A stretch of 64,000 nt of DNA, from NCBI RefSeq assembly GCF_007558815.1, contig NZ_VLTJ01000004.1:157216-221215 (forward strand), read 5' to 3'. This stretch comes from Verticiella sediminum. Lineage in GTDB: Bacteria; Pseudomonadota; Gammaproteobacteria; Burkholderiales; Burkholderiaceae_B. How positions within the stretch are numbered: position 1 is the first letter of the stretch; every line of letters begins with the position of its first letter. Both the position numbers and the translations under genes were made by a program. Positions 24,887 to 33,226 of the stretch are shown piece by piece. The notes under the pieces are model-generated. The model was not told the origin of the DNA, did not search any database, and saw only the letters and a list, made by a program, of their open reading frames with translations.

Positions 24887-25753
24887 TCAGCCGGCCCGCC
24901 CCGCGATCGCCTCCGCGAACGCCACCACCCGTTCGGCGTCGGCGGCATGCAGGTTCTCGACCATCTTGCCGTCGAGCACGGCGATGCCCTTGCCCTCGCG
25001 TTCGGCCGCCTGCCATGCCGCGAGCACGCGGCGCGCGTGCTCCACCGCTTGCGCGGTCGGCCCGAAGACCCGATTGGCCGGCGCCACCTGGGCGGGGTGA
25101 ACCAGTGTCTTGCCATCGAAACCGAGGGCGCGCCCCTGTTCGCACAGGCGGGTGAAGGCCTCGGTATCGTCGAGCACCGCCGAGACACCGTCCAGTACGT
25201 CGCGGCCATGGCGCCGCGCGGCGTTGACCGTGCGCGACAGGGCGTACAGCAGGCCCTGCCGGTCGGGCGTGTCCGGCAGCCGCAGTTCCTTCTGCAGGTC
25301 GGACGTGCCCATGACCAGGACGGCGACGCCGTCCTGCGCGGCGATCTGATCGACGCGGCTCACGCCGGCCGGCGTCTCGATCATGGGCCACAGGGGGATG
25401 GCCGTCCCGACGTCGTTCATGCGGTCGCGGTAGTGCTCGAGCGTGGCGACGTCCTCGACCTTGGGCAGCACGATGCCGTCGGGGCGGGCGTCCAGCGCCG
25501 CCTCGAAGTCGCTGCGGCCCCATGGCGTGTGCAGGCCGTTGACGCGGATGAGCACTTCACGATGGCCGTAGCCGCCCGCCCGCACCTGCGCGCAGGCCTG
25601 CGCGCGCGCCTGCTCCTTGGCCGAGGGCGCGACGGCGTCTTCCAGATCGAAGATGACGGCATCCACATCCAGGCTGCGCGCCTTGTCCATGGCGCGCTGG
25701 TTGGCCGCCGGCATATAGAGCACGGAACGGCGGGGACGCAGGGTGGTGTTCAT
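24887..25753 (-). CDS. HpcH/HpaI aldolase, CitE-like lyase
   Basis: A 288-residue TIM-barrel lyase of the CitE/malyl-CoA lyase class. Recognisable: RRSVLYMPAANQRAM start, IFDLEDAVAP (metal region), PMIETPAG and LVMGTSDL. Stand-alone CitE-like proteins cleave (S)-citramalyl-, malyl- or beta-hydroxyacyl-CoA with Mg2+. No citrate lyase alpha or gamma subunit is present, so this is not citrate lyase proper. The ATG at 25753 is chosen over 25774, which lies in the stop region of the J-domain gene; the ribosome binding site is weak. It follows the J-domain gene by 20 bases, perhaps by chance. Confidence 0.88.
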   Translation of the reverse strand: MNTTLRPRRSVLYMPAANQRAMDKARSLDVDAVIFDLEDAVAPSAKEQARAQACAQVRAGGYGHREVLIRVNGLHTPWGRSDFEAALDARPDGIVLPKVEDVATLEHYRDRMNDVGTAIPLWPMIETPAGVSRVDQIAAQDGVAVLVMGTSDLQKELRLPDTPDRQGLLYALSRTVNAARRHGRDVLDGVSAVLDDTEAFTRLCEQGRALGFDGKTLVHPAQVAPANRVFGPTAQAVEHARRVLAAWQAAEREGKGIAVLDGKMVENLHAADAERVVAFAEAIAGRAG

Positions 25754-25773
25754 GAAGGTTCCCGGAGATGGCA

Positions 25774-26220
25774 TCAGCGCGAAGCGGCGGCCGCCGCCGC
25801 ACGCGGCTTGGGTGCCGGCGCATCGGAACCGCCGGGCGCCCAGACGAAGGCCGCAACCAGCAGCAGCGCGACCGCGGCCAGGCCGGCCACCCGGCCTTTG
25901 CGCAGCCCGTGGCGCGAGGCGGCGGGCGGTGGTTCGTCCTGTGCGCGCCGTAGCGCCTGCCGCCGCACAGCCTCGTCGTGCTGGCGCAGCAAGGCGGCTT
26001 CCTCCTCGCGTATCCAGGCGTCATGCGCACGGCGCCGCGCCGGATCGGACAGCACTTCGTAGCCGCGGTTGAGCATGCCCATCACGCGCTGCGCCTTGGC
26101 GTCGCCGGGGTTGCGGTCGGGATGGTATTGCTGCGTCAGCGCGCGATAGGCCGCGCGGATCACCGCCGGCGGTGCATCGCGGGAGACTTTCAGGTTCTCG
26201 TAATGGGAATGCACGCGCAT
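25774..26220 (-). CDS. J-domain protein with C-terminal membrane anchor
   Basis: A 148-residue DnaJ-like co-chaperone: J domain at residues 5-70 with the HPD motif at 33-35, an Arg/Glu-rich helical linker, and one membrane helix at about 109-126 followed by a short Ala/Pro tail. It should recruit DnaK to the inner membrane; the J domain would be cytoplasmic. There is no G/F or zinc region. The ATG at 26220 is chosen because the J domain starts right after it; a start at 26409 would add 63 residues of unlikely composition. An inverted repeat GTGCAT-GATA-ATGCAC (26258-26273) lies upstream. Confidence 0.85.
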   Translation of the reverse strand: MRVHSHYENLKVSRDAPPAVIRAAYRALTQQYHPDRNPGDAKAQRVMGMLNRGYEVLSDPARRRAHDAWIREEEAALLRQHDEAVRRQALRRAQDEPPPAASRHGLRKGRVAGLAAVALLLVAAFVWAPGGSDAPAPKPRAAAAAASR

Positions 26221-26397
26221 GGTGATTGCAGCAGCCGTGGCGGCAGGATGGGCATCGGTGCATGATAATGCACGGCCGGCGCGCTGCCGAGGGTGCCTGC
26301 GGGGTTTCGTCGGCCGGCGCGTACCGACCGACGCCGTCCCCGGCCATGCGCGTTCAGTCCACCACGTCGCGCGGAACCCACTTCTTCCTTGCCCGAG

Positions 26398-26449
26398 GGG
26401 CAAGGGCATGGCGCAGATGCTGCTGGGGATGGAGGTGTTTGCGGATTAG
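26398..26449 (+). pseudogene. Remnant: 3' end of an AtuA-like gene
   Basis: The plus strand encodes GKGMAQMLLGMEVFAD and a stop. This matches the last residues of the intact AtuA-like gene at 30322-32100 (MGKGMAQMLLGMAVCPD), and 35 bases (26398-26432) are identical to the complement of 30339-30373. Nothing upstream of 26398 is similar, so only the gene's tail survives, as a scar of a deletion or recombination. Confidence 0.65.
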
Positions 26450-26540
26450 CGACCTTCGTAGCGTACGCCACCCGGGGGGATACTGCGCGGCATCGGCTAA
26501 CGCCTGGCTCAGTGCTTCGTACTTTGCTGAGCCAGTGCAG

Positions 26541-27103
26541 CTAGTCGGGAAAACAGTTGCGCATGGCGACACCTGCCGCCATGTGGTTCGGAGGGATCAC
26601 GTCGATGTATTCCCCGTCCAGCAGGTAGTCGAACGTATGCGTTCGCTGCAACCCCCTGCGAAAATGCGTGCCGGACCTGATCTCGCGGCGACAGCACACG
26701 GAAATCGGCCTTTTCCCCCAGAGCGTAGCCAAAAGGCGCGACACGCTCTCTCAGGACGTTCAGACGACGATGCTTGTAGGGCTCGAGCCCCATGGACGAG
26801 AGGTGAGCCATCGTGTCGCCATTGTCCGACACGAGCACATGCTGGTTTTCCTCGAGCAGGTACAAGACGATTGCCGTTCCGTCGGCAAACGAGAACGGAG
26901 TACCCACCTCGAACGCGGACTCACCGCGCAGCCCGGTCAGGGCCACGCAATCGTAATCGAATTGAATGGACGCATGTCCTTGCAGCGCCAGGGCCACACG
27001 CCATCACTTCAGGTACCTGACCCAGGTGCCGCCGTCGACTCAACCGGATGCCGGCCTCCTGAATCACCTGCTGCCACAGCGCCTGCTGCTCCCTCCGATG
27101 CAT
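26541..27103 (-). pseudogene. Decayed DUF1828-like gene with two frameshifts
   Basis: Three minus-strand frames together spell one protein. 27103 to about 27000 gives an N-terminal helix (QALWQQVIQEAGI); 26997 to about 26637 gives the core (SIQFDYDCVAL, VLVSDNGDTMAHLSSMGLE), which resembles DUF1828 domains; then from about 26635 to the TAG at 26541 a third frame (FDYLLDGEYIDVIPPNHM) completes it. The second shift looks like one inserted base around 26634-26637; the first lies near 26998-27005. DUF1828 proteins are found with phage and defence genes, but function is not established. The gene is probably dead unless one shift is a sequencing error. Confidence 0.6.
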
Positions 27104-27118
27104 ACGCAGGTGGCGTTC

Positions 27119-27415
27119 TCACAAGTACGAGCGCCCGTCCAGGTATGCCTTGCGCCAGCGCACGATCTGGTAGCGCTCGAACAGGCCCGCTGCGTAGAAC
27201 GGATCGGCACGCAGGAACGCGTCCGCTGCCTGCCGGGTGTCCACGTCGAGGATGTACACGCCGCCGCCGAGGTCGCTGCCGTCGTCCTGCAGTTTGGCGC
27301 CGCAGGCGAGAAGTAGGTGTTCGTGCGCGTCCAGGTACGCCAGGTGGGCGGTGCGCGTGGCCTGGCGCAACGCCAGCGTGCCCGGCTTGTCGAAGGTTTC
27401 GATGAGATAAGGCAT
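27119..27415 (-). CDS. YciI family protein
   Basis: A 98-residue YciI-like ferredoxin-fold protein (MPYLIETFDKPG start, AHLAYLDAHEHLLLACGA). The His-Asp pair of the family (AHLAYLD) is present. Such proteins occur as small enzymes, fused or adjacent to catabolic genes. It starts three bases after the cyclase stop, so it belongs to that operon. Confidence 0.88.
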   Translation of the reverse strand: MPYLIETFDKPGTLALRQATRTAHLAYLDAHEHLLLACGAKLQDDGSDLGGGVYILDVDTRQAADAFLRADPFYAAGLFERYQIVRWRKAYLDGRSYL

Positions 27416-27418
27416 GGC

Positions 27419-28468
27419 CTATACCGTGGCGATGGGGGTGACGGGCGAGCCGACCGCGCCGGGCAGGTTCAGGGGCGGGGCGGTCAGGAAGCAGTCATAA
27501 CGCTCGTGGGCACGCAGCCAGCGGGCCAGGGGGCCGAGATACCACATCTCGCCCAGCGGCAATCCCAGCTTGAACAGGCAATGATGGTGCAGCGGCAGGG
27601 CGGCGCAGCACGCATTGGCTTTCTTGACCGGGTACGTCTCGACCGCGTGGTTGTCGGAGGCCATGGCGCCGATGCGGCTGTCGGTGATCCATTGCAGCAG
27701 GCGCTCGTCGCTGCCATCCAGGCCAGCGCATATCTCGTGCACGAGTTCCGGGTCCGGATTGCGGTTCATCTCCAGCAGCGCATCGCCGTATTCGGTGTGA
27801 AAGAGCAGGATGTCGCCCTGGCGGATCTCGATACGGTCCGCCTCCAGGATGCGCATGAGATCGTCATAGCCGACCGAGTGCGCAGCGCGTCCGTAGTGCC
27901 GGGCCAGGTCGACCAGCACGCCGCGCCCCTGCATGCCCGATTCGGCGAGCTGGGTGATGTCCAGCCGGGTGGCCTTCGATGTCGGGCCCTGGCCCAGATC
28001 CGTCTTGGCGTAGCCTTCGCCTACCGCGTAGTCCACCGGCCCCTGGATGTGTTCGTTCGGCCGGAAGCCGTTGTAGTAAACGCGCTCGGGAATGCCGTCG
28101 CCGTTGGCATCGAACAGCGCACCGACGTGCGCGAGCGAATCCCACTGGGTGGAGTACTGCAGGCTCATTGTCACGTTGTCGTCGCTGAGCACGTCGACGC
28201 AGCCTGGCCGCAAGCGGCCCAGTGGAAAGTTCAGATACGGATCGCCGTCCCGCTCGGTCGGCGTCAGGCGCGGTGGATGGCGTCGCGGGTTGACGGCGGT
28301 GCCGCCGGGGTAGTCCAGCGGCAGCGACAGGCAGAAGCGCTCACCCGTGCGGATCAGGCCGGCGGCCTGGCGTACCGCCTCGGGAGTGATCCAATTCAGG
28401 CAACCGCGCTGGTCGTCGGCCCCGAAATCGCCCCAGTTCGACCCTTCGGGCCGCTGCTTCCATCGCAT
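27419..28468 (-). CDS. Cyclase family (PF04199-like) hydrolase
   Basis: A 349-residue protein of the cyclase/kynurenine-formamidase-like fold. The usual Zn motif HxGTHxDxxxH reads QYSTQWDSLAH: the two early His are replaced by Gln, while Asp and the last His remain. This STQWD form belongs to a recognisable larger subfamily, so it is probably a property of the group and not a mutation. It may hydrolyse a cyclic amide or lactone. It is divergent from the IclR gene, followed closely by YciI, and transcribed opposite to the Bug gene, forming one catabolic module. Confidence 0.82.
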   Translation of the reverse strand: MRWKQRPEGSNWGDFGADDQRGCLNWITPEAVRQAAGLIRTGERFCLSLPLDYPGGTAVNPRRHPPRLTPTERDGDPYLNFPLGRLRPGCVDVLSDDNVTMSLQYSTQWDSLAHVGALFDANGDGIPERVYYNGFRPNEHIQGPVDYAVGEGYAKTDLGQGPTSKATRLDITQLAESGMQGRGVLVDLARHYGRAAHSVGYDDLMRILEADRIEIRQGDILLFHTEYGDALLEMNRNPDPELVHEICAGLDGSDERLLQWITDSRIGAMASDNHAVETYPVKKANACCAALPLHHHCLFKLGLPLGEMWYLGPLARWLRAHERYDCFLTAPPLNLPGAVGSPVTPIATV

Positions 28469-28488
28469 GCTCGATCTCCCTCTAAAGC

Positions 28489-28509
28489 GTGTTGATGTCT
28501 CATTGACAC
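28489..28509. promoter_or_regulatory. Imperfect palindrome, likely IclR operator
   Basis: GTGT-N2-ATG-TCT-CAT-N2-ACAC is an inverted repeat centred on 28499, in the 73-base gap between the divergent cyclase and IclR starts. Its position suits an operator for the IclR-type regulator, controlling both directions. Confidence 0.5.
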
Positions 28510-28541
28510 GATTAATTTATCACGTATAGGATATGTTCATC

Positions 28542-29318
28542 ATGGATGTGAAAACCGCAACCCGTGTCCTCGACGTCTTCAATTTGTTCGCCGAGCAGCA
28601 GAAACCTCTGCTCTACAGCGAGATCGCCTCAGCGATGGGCATTCCGCTGTCGAGTTGTCACGGCTTGCTGAAGACGATGGTCGCCAAGGGCTATCTGTAC
28701 GAGCTGGGCAAGAAGAGCGGCTACTACCCGACGCAGAAACTGCTGCACGTGGCCAGCGTCATCTGCCGCCGGGATCCGCTGGTGACGGCCCTGGAACCCG
28801 TGCTGCTCACGGTGCGCGACTCGACCCGGGAGACGGCGATCCTCGCCAAATTGGCAGACAGGCAGGTGGTCTACCTCAGCGTGGTCGAGTCCACCCAGAC
28901 GATCCGCTATAGCCATCAGCCCGGCGGATTCAAGAGCCTGCACGCCACCAGTTCGGGCAAGGCGCTGGTATCGGTGCTCGACCCCAAGGGTCGCCGTGCC
29001 CTGCTGGACAGCTACACCGACTGGACGCCCATCACCCCGAACACGCTGCCCTCGCGTGAGCGTTTCGAACAGGACGTCGCTGCCGGCGTAGCGCGCAGGT
29101 GGCAGCGTTCGGTGGGCGAGAACGTCGAGGACGTGATGTCGCTCGCGTTCGGCTTTCGCGTCCATGAGCAATCGTTCGCCATCGTGGTCGCCGGCCCCGT
29201 GGCGCGCATGCAGAAGCACGAGGAGGAGATCGCCCGGATCTTCCCCGCAATCCGCCAGCAACTAGCCGATGTGCTCGCCCCGACGCGCATCGATTTCGAT
29301 ACAGGAGACCCAGAATGA
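28542..29318 (+). CDS. IclR family regulator
   Basis: A 258-residue regulator: winged helix (residues 1-70; SEIASAMGIPLSSCHGLLKTM) and IclR effector domain (about 80-245). The ATG at 28542 is preferred to 28533 because AGGA lies ten bases before it. It is divergent from the cyclase/YciI operon, and its stop overlaps the start of the Bug gene (ATGA at 29315-29318), so regulator and binding protein are made together. This suggests it senses the substrate that Bug binds. Confidence 0.9.
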   Translation: MDVKTATRVLDVFNLFAEQQKPLLYSEIASAMGIPLSSCHGLLKTMVAKGYLYELGKKSGYYPTQKLLHVASVICRRDPLVTALEPVLLTVRDSTRETAILAKLADRQVVYLSVVESTQTIRYSHQPGGFKSLHATSSGKALVSVLDPKGRRALLDSYTDWTPITPNTLPSRERFEQDVAAGVARRWQRSVGENVEDVMSLAFGFRVHEQSFAIVVAGPVARMQKHEEEIARIFPAIRQQLADVLAPTRIDFDTGDPE

Positions 29319-30292
29319 AAAGAAGAACCCTTGCGCTGACCGCGGCGGCCGCGTTCGCGTGCGTTCTCGGCGCCGGCCCCGCGCGCGCCGCCGCCGACTA
29401 TCCGACAAAGCCGATGCAGGTGATCCTGCCGTTCGCGGCGGGCGGTCCCACCGATGTCGTCGGGCGAGTCATCGCGACAGAGATGGGACAGATTCTCGGG
29501 CAGCCGTTGGTGATCGAGAGTCGGCCGGGGGCCAGCGGCACCATCGGCGCGGCTGCAGTGGCGCGTGCGCCTGCCGACGGCTACACGCTGCTCATGAACG
29601 CCTCGGTCCAGGTGATCTACCCTGGGCAGTTCAAGTCGCTGCCCTTTGATCCCATGGACGACTTCACGGCTGTCGGGGTGCTGGGAACGGTGCCCATGGT
29701 CGCGGTCGTTCCGCCGGATTCGCCTTATTCAAGCTTCCAGGAATTGATCGATGCGGCCAAGGCCAAGCCCGGCGCGCTGTCGTTCGCGTCGCCGGGCGTG
29801 GCCACGCTGCCACACCTGGTGGGCGAGCTGCTCAATACCTCCACGGGAGCGCGTCTGGAACACGTGGGCTATCGCGGCAGCAACCCCGCTCTCACCGACG
29901 TGGCCGGCGGCCATGTTCACGTGATGTACGCGCCGCTCGCGCCCGCCATGCCGCTCATTCAATCGGGGCGGCTCAAGCCGCTCGCGGTGACTACCCGAGA
30001 GCGCCTGAAGGATCTGCCCGAGGTACCGACCATCGCCGAGACCGTGCTGCCGGACTTCGATATCGTTACCTGGTACGGCCTCTGGGCGCCCAAAGGCACG
30101 CCCGAGCCGGTCGTACAGAAGTTGAACCAGGCAATGGTCCAGGCTTCCAGCTCACCCAAGGTGGCCGAGACGCTGGCGGCCCAGGGCACGATACCCAGCG
30201 GCCTGAGCCACACCGAAACCCAGGCCTTCGCGCTGGAAGAGAACCAGCGCTGGCTCAAGGTCATGCAGGACGCCGGCATCCAGCCGGAATGA
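29315..30292 (+). CDS. Bug-family binding protein (3)
   Basis: A 325-residue periplasmic Bug protein. The signal peptide is about 25 residues (KRR start, cleavage near ARAAA). Mature protein begins DYPTKPMQVILPFAAGGPTD; PADGYTLLMN follows. Translationally coupled to the IclR gene by a four-base overlap. A GC hairpin follows the stop. Together with the cyclase and YciI genes it forms a compact uptake, hydrolysis and regulation module for an unknown organic acid or amide. Confidence 0.92.
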   Translation: MKRRTLALTAAAAFACVLGAGPARAAADYPTKPMQVILPFAAGGPTDVVGRVIATEMGQILGQPLVIESRPGASGTIGAAAVARAPADGYTLLMNASVQVIYPGQFKSLPFDPMDDFTAVGVLGTVPMVAVVPPDSPYSSFQELIDAAKAKPGALSFASPGVATLPHLVGELLNTSTGARLEHVGYRGSNPALTDVAGGHVHVMYAPLAPAMPLIQSGRLKPLAVTTRERLKDLPEVPTIAETVLPDFDIVTWYGLWAPKGTPEPVVQKLNQAMVQASSSPKVAETLAAQGTIPSGLSHTETQAFALEENQRWLKVMQDAGIQPE

Positions 30293-30295
30293 TCC

Positions 30296-30318
30296 GGCCC
30301 GGGGGGCGGCCCCGGGCC
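30296..30318. terminator. GC-rich hairpin between convergent Bug and AtuA genes
   Basis: GGCCCGGGG (30296-30304) pairs perfectly with CCCCGGGCC (30310-30318) around a five-base loop. It fills the 29-base gap between convergent stops. There is no T-run, so it could act as a two-way barrier more than a classical terminator. Confidence 0.5.
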
Positions 30319-30321
30319 GCC

Positions 30322-32100
30322 CTAGTCCGGGCACACCGCCATCCCCAGCAGCATCTGCGCCATGCCCTTGCCCATCGGGTCCGGCCGCAGCGAGCTGGGG
30401 CCGCCGCCGTCCAGCGCCTCGGTGAGCAGGAAATTCAAGGCATGCAGGCCGGGCACTTCGTAGCGCGTGACGTCGCCGTGCACCAGGTGCGCCAGGTAGT
30501 TGCGCACGCGCTCGGGCGTCAGTTCGCGCCGCAGCACGGGCAGGTCCTCCGGGCGGCGCGCGATGATGGCGATGTTCGATGAGTCGCCCTTGTCGCCGGA
30601 GCGGCCGTGGGCGAGGGCGATCAAGGCAACGCTGCGGGCCGAGTGAGGCGGCGGAGCGCTGGCGCCGGCCTCGGGCACGGGGCTGTGCGGCATGGCGGTG
30701 TGGCCGTGCATCGTCGGCACGGCGTGGGCTCGGCCATCCATGCAGACCTGCACCGGGCCGAGCCGGCGCTTGTCCAGCAGGCAGGAGAAAAGCCGATAGC
30801 GTGGCTCGACCGGCGCATGGGTGTTCAGCGTGAGGGCGCTGCCGCTGGTCGTGCCGGGCGCGAAGGACACGCCGGCTGCGCGCGATTCGCGCGCAAGCAG
30901 CGCCAGGGCCTCCTGGCGTGGATGCACGGCGGCGATGCGCACCACGGCCTCGCGCAGGGCCAGCGCCTGTGCGTGCGGCCCATAGCCGTCCTCGGCCCCG
31001 AGCACGCTCACCTGCAGCTTCTCGAAGTCTTCGAGACCGGCCTCGCCCAGCAACTCGCGCACGCGCGCCACCAGCGCCTGCCCGGTGCGCCTGGCCTTGG
31101 CGATGGCGTCCGCCCCGAAGACCGAAAGCTGGACGATGCAGCGATAGCCGGCCTGGTAGGTGGCTGACACCTTGTACGCGGGCGGGGCGGGCCGTCCCCG
31201 CGCGCCGTCGACGCGCACCCGGTCCGGTGACGCCTGCGTCACCCGCACCCCGGTGAAGTCGCACACCACGTCGGGCAGGACATAGCAGGCCGGGTCGCCC
31301 ACCTCATAGAGGATCTGCTCGCTCACGGTGGCCGTGTTGAGCAGCCCGCCCGTGCCCGCGGGCTTGGCGACGACGAAGCTGCCGTCGGCGCGGCATTCCA
31401 CGTAGGGATAGCCGATGTGTTCCCAATCGGGCACCTGCTCCCAGTCGGTGAAGATGCCGCCCGTGGCCTGCGCGCCGCATTCCAGGATGTGGCCGGCGAG
31501 CGAACCCGCGGCCAGGCAATCCAGCGCGTCGGCCGTCCAGCCGAATTCGTGCATCAGGATGCCGAGCGTGGCCGCACTGTCCACGATGCGTCCGGTCACC
31601 ACCACGTCGGCGCCCAGCGCCAGCGCCTGCGCGATGGGCGCCGCGCCCAGGTAGGCGTTGGCGCTGTCGATGCCCGCGGGCATCGGCGTGCCGGCGTAGA
31701 AGTCGCGCACGTCCTCGGCCGCGAGCCGGGGCACGAGCGCCAGGCAGTCGTCGCCCTCGACGTAGGCCACGCGCGGGGCGCAGCCCAGCTCGCGGGCCAG
31801 CGCCTCGATCGCGGCCGCGCAACTGCGCGGGTTCAATCCGCCGGCATTGGCCACGAGGCGGATGCCGCGCTCCAGGCACGTCGGCAGGATCTCGCGCAGG
31901 GTCACCTGGACGAAGTCGCCGGCGTAGCCCGCGTCGGGGTTCATCTTGCGGGCCTGGGCAAAGCTCGACAGCGTCATCTCGGCCAGGTAGTCGAATACCA
32001 GGTAATGCATGCCCGGCACGGCGGCTAGCTGGCGCGGGCCGAGCACGCTGTCGCCGATGAAGGCGCAGGCGCCGCCGATTCTCACGATCCGGTCGTCCAT
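30322..32100 (-). CDS. AtuA-like acyclic terpene utilisation family protein (DUF1446)
   Basis: A 592-residue protein of the AtuA/DUF1446 family (start VRIGGACAFIGDS; NAGGLNPRSCAAAIE; C-terminal AtuA-like ferredoxin-type domain from about 490 with RSGDKGDSSN). AtuA is needed for citronellol/geraniol degradation in Pseudomonas, but its reaction is not defined, and many members sit with Bug proteins in this bacterial group, as here. It starts three bases after the upstream Bug stop, so the two form an operon. A 35-base copy of its 3' end exists at 26398-26432. Confidence 0.88.
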   Translation of the reverse strand: MDDRIVRIGGACAFIGDSVLGPRQLAAVPGMHYLVFDYLAEMTLSSFAQARKMNPDAGYAGDFVQVTLREILPTCLERGIRLVANAGGLNPRSCAAAIEALARELGCAPRVAYVEGDDCLALVPRLAAEDVRDFYAGTPMPAGIDSANAYLGAAPIAQALALGADVVVTGRIVDSAATLGILMHEFGWTADALDCLAAGSLAGHILECGAQATGGIFTDWEQVPDWEHIGYPYVECRADGSFVVAKPAGTGGLLNTATVSEQILYEVGDPACYVLPDVVCDFTGVRVTQASPDRVRVDGARGRPAPPAYKVSATYQAGYRCIVQLSVFGADAIAKARRTGQALVARVRELLGEAGLEDFEKLQVSVLGAEDGYGPHAQALALREAVVRIAAVHPRQEALALLARESRAAGVSFAPGTTSGSALTLNTHAPVEPRYRLFSCLLDKRRLGPVQVCMDGRAHAVPTMHGHTAMPHSPVPEAGASAPPPHSARSVALIALAHGRSGDKGDSSNIAIIARRPEDLPVLRRELTPERVRNYLAHLVHGDVTRYEVPGLHALNFLLTEALDGGGPSSLRPDPMGKGMAQMLLGMAVCPD

Positions 32101-32103
32101 CGT

Positions 32104-33087
32104 TCAATCCAGAGTCAGGTTGAGCTGGCGAATCAGGTCGCCGTTGATACGGCTCTCCTGTTCGAGAAAGCGTGCGAACTCGGCGGGCGTGCTGCCCACC
32201 GCCTCGGTGCTGATGTCCGCCAGGCGCGCCTGCAGGGCAGGGTCGCGCAGCACCGTGGCCAGTTCGCCGGCCAGGCGCTCGACGATGGCGGGCGGTGTGC
32301 CCTTGGGCGCGAGCACGCCTGCCCAGGCGTAGGACACTAGGTCGGGATGGCCCAGCTCCTCGATGCTCGGCACCTCGGGCAGCAGCGGCGAACGCTCGGC
32401 GCTGGTCACGGCCAGGGCATTGAGCTTGCCCGCGCGGATCAGCGGGCCCATCGCCGAGATGGCGTCGAACATGAAGCCCACGCGGCCGCTCGCCAAGTCC
32501 GCGGTGGCGTCCGTCGAGCCCTTGTAGGGCACGTGCATGGCGCCCTTCATGCCGGTCTCGCGGGCCAGCCGTTCGCCGAGCAGGTGCGCGGCCGACCCCA
32601 TGCCGCTGCTGGCGAAGCTGAGCGGTGCGGCGCCGTCGCGGCCCGCGCGGATCAGCTCGTCCAGCGAACGCAGGTCCGGCCGCGCCGACACGATGACGAG
32701 CGAGGTCCGGGTGAGCTGGGTCACCGGCACCAGGTCGTCCGGCCGGTACGGCAGCTTGCGGTAGAGCGCGGTGTTGTTGGCGTAGGCGCCGATCACCACG
32801 CCCAGCGTGTAGCCGTCGGGCGTCGCCTTGGCCACGAGGTCCGTGCCGACGATGCTGTTGGCGCCGGGCTTGTTGTCGATCACGATGGGCTGCCCGAGCC
32901 GGGCCGACAGCCCTTTCATCACGTCGCGCGCAATGATGTCGGTGTTGCCGCCGGCGGGATACGGCACGACGACGCGCAGCGGGCGCTCCGGGTAGTCCGC
33001 CGCGGCGGCGTGCGCCAGGGTCGCGGATGCCAGGCATGCCGTCAGCATGGCCAGGATGCGACCGCGGAACGTGCGGTACAGGATCAT
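32104..33087 (-). CDS. Bug-family binding protein (4)
   Basis: A 327-residue periplasmic Bug protein with a signal peptide of about 28 residues (cleavage near HAA-AADYP). Motifs: YPERPLRVVVPYPAGGNTD and PDGYTLGVV. The ATG at 33087 follows GAGGAGACC; the longer upstream frame overlaps the divergent LysR gene and is rejected. It heads the AtuA operon and is probably controlled by the divergent LysR gene 139 bases away. Confidence 0.92.
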   Translation of the reverse strand: MILYRTFRGRILAMLTACLASATLAHAAAADYPERPLRVVVPYPAGGNTDIIARDVMKGLSARLGQPIVIDNKPGANSIVGTDLVAKATPDGYTLGVVIGAYANNTALYRKLPYRPDDLVPVTQLTRTSLVIVSARPDLRSLDELIRAGRDGAAPLSFASSGMGSAAHLLGERLARETGMKGAMHVPYKGSTDATADLASGRVGFMFDAISAMGPLIRAGKLNALAVTSAERSPLLPEVPSIEELGHPDLVSYAWAGVLAPKGTPPAIVERLAGELATVLRDPALQARLADISTEAVGSTPAEFARFLEQESRINGDLIRQLNLTLD

Positions 33088-33226
33088 GGGGTCTCCTCGA
33101 GGATTCGGTGGGCGGCTCGGCGTCCGCTCTGGCGAAAAGTATAGGAAGGGCGTGTGGGCCGGCCCAGCCAGCTTTCGGGGTTTTGCGATAACTTCCAGGA
33201 ATCGCCCTGAGTACGGAGTGTGTCGT

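Noticed and set aside
24887..25753. Citrate lyase beta subunit
   Set aside because: There are no CitD or CitF partners; stand-alone CitE-like proteins act on other acyl-CoA substrates.
30289..30582. Short plus-strand frame after the Bug gene
   Set aside because: It overlaps the AtuA-like gene's 3' end in antisense and begins with the terminator hairpin.
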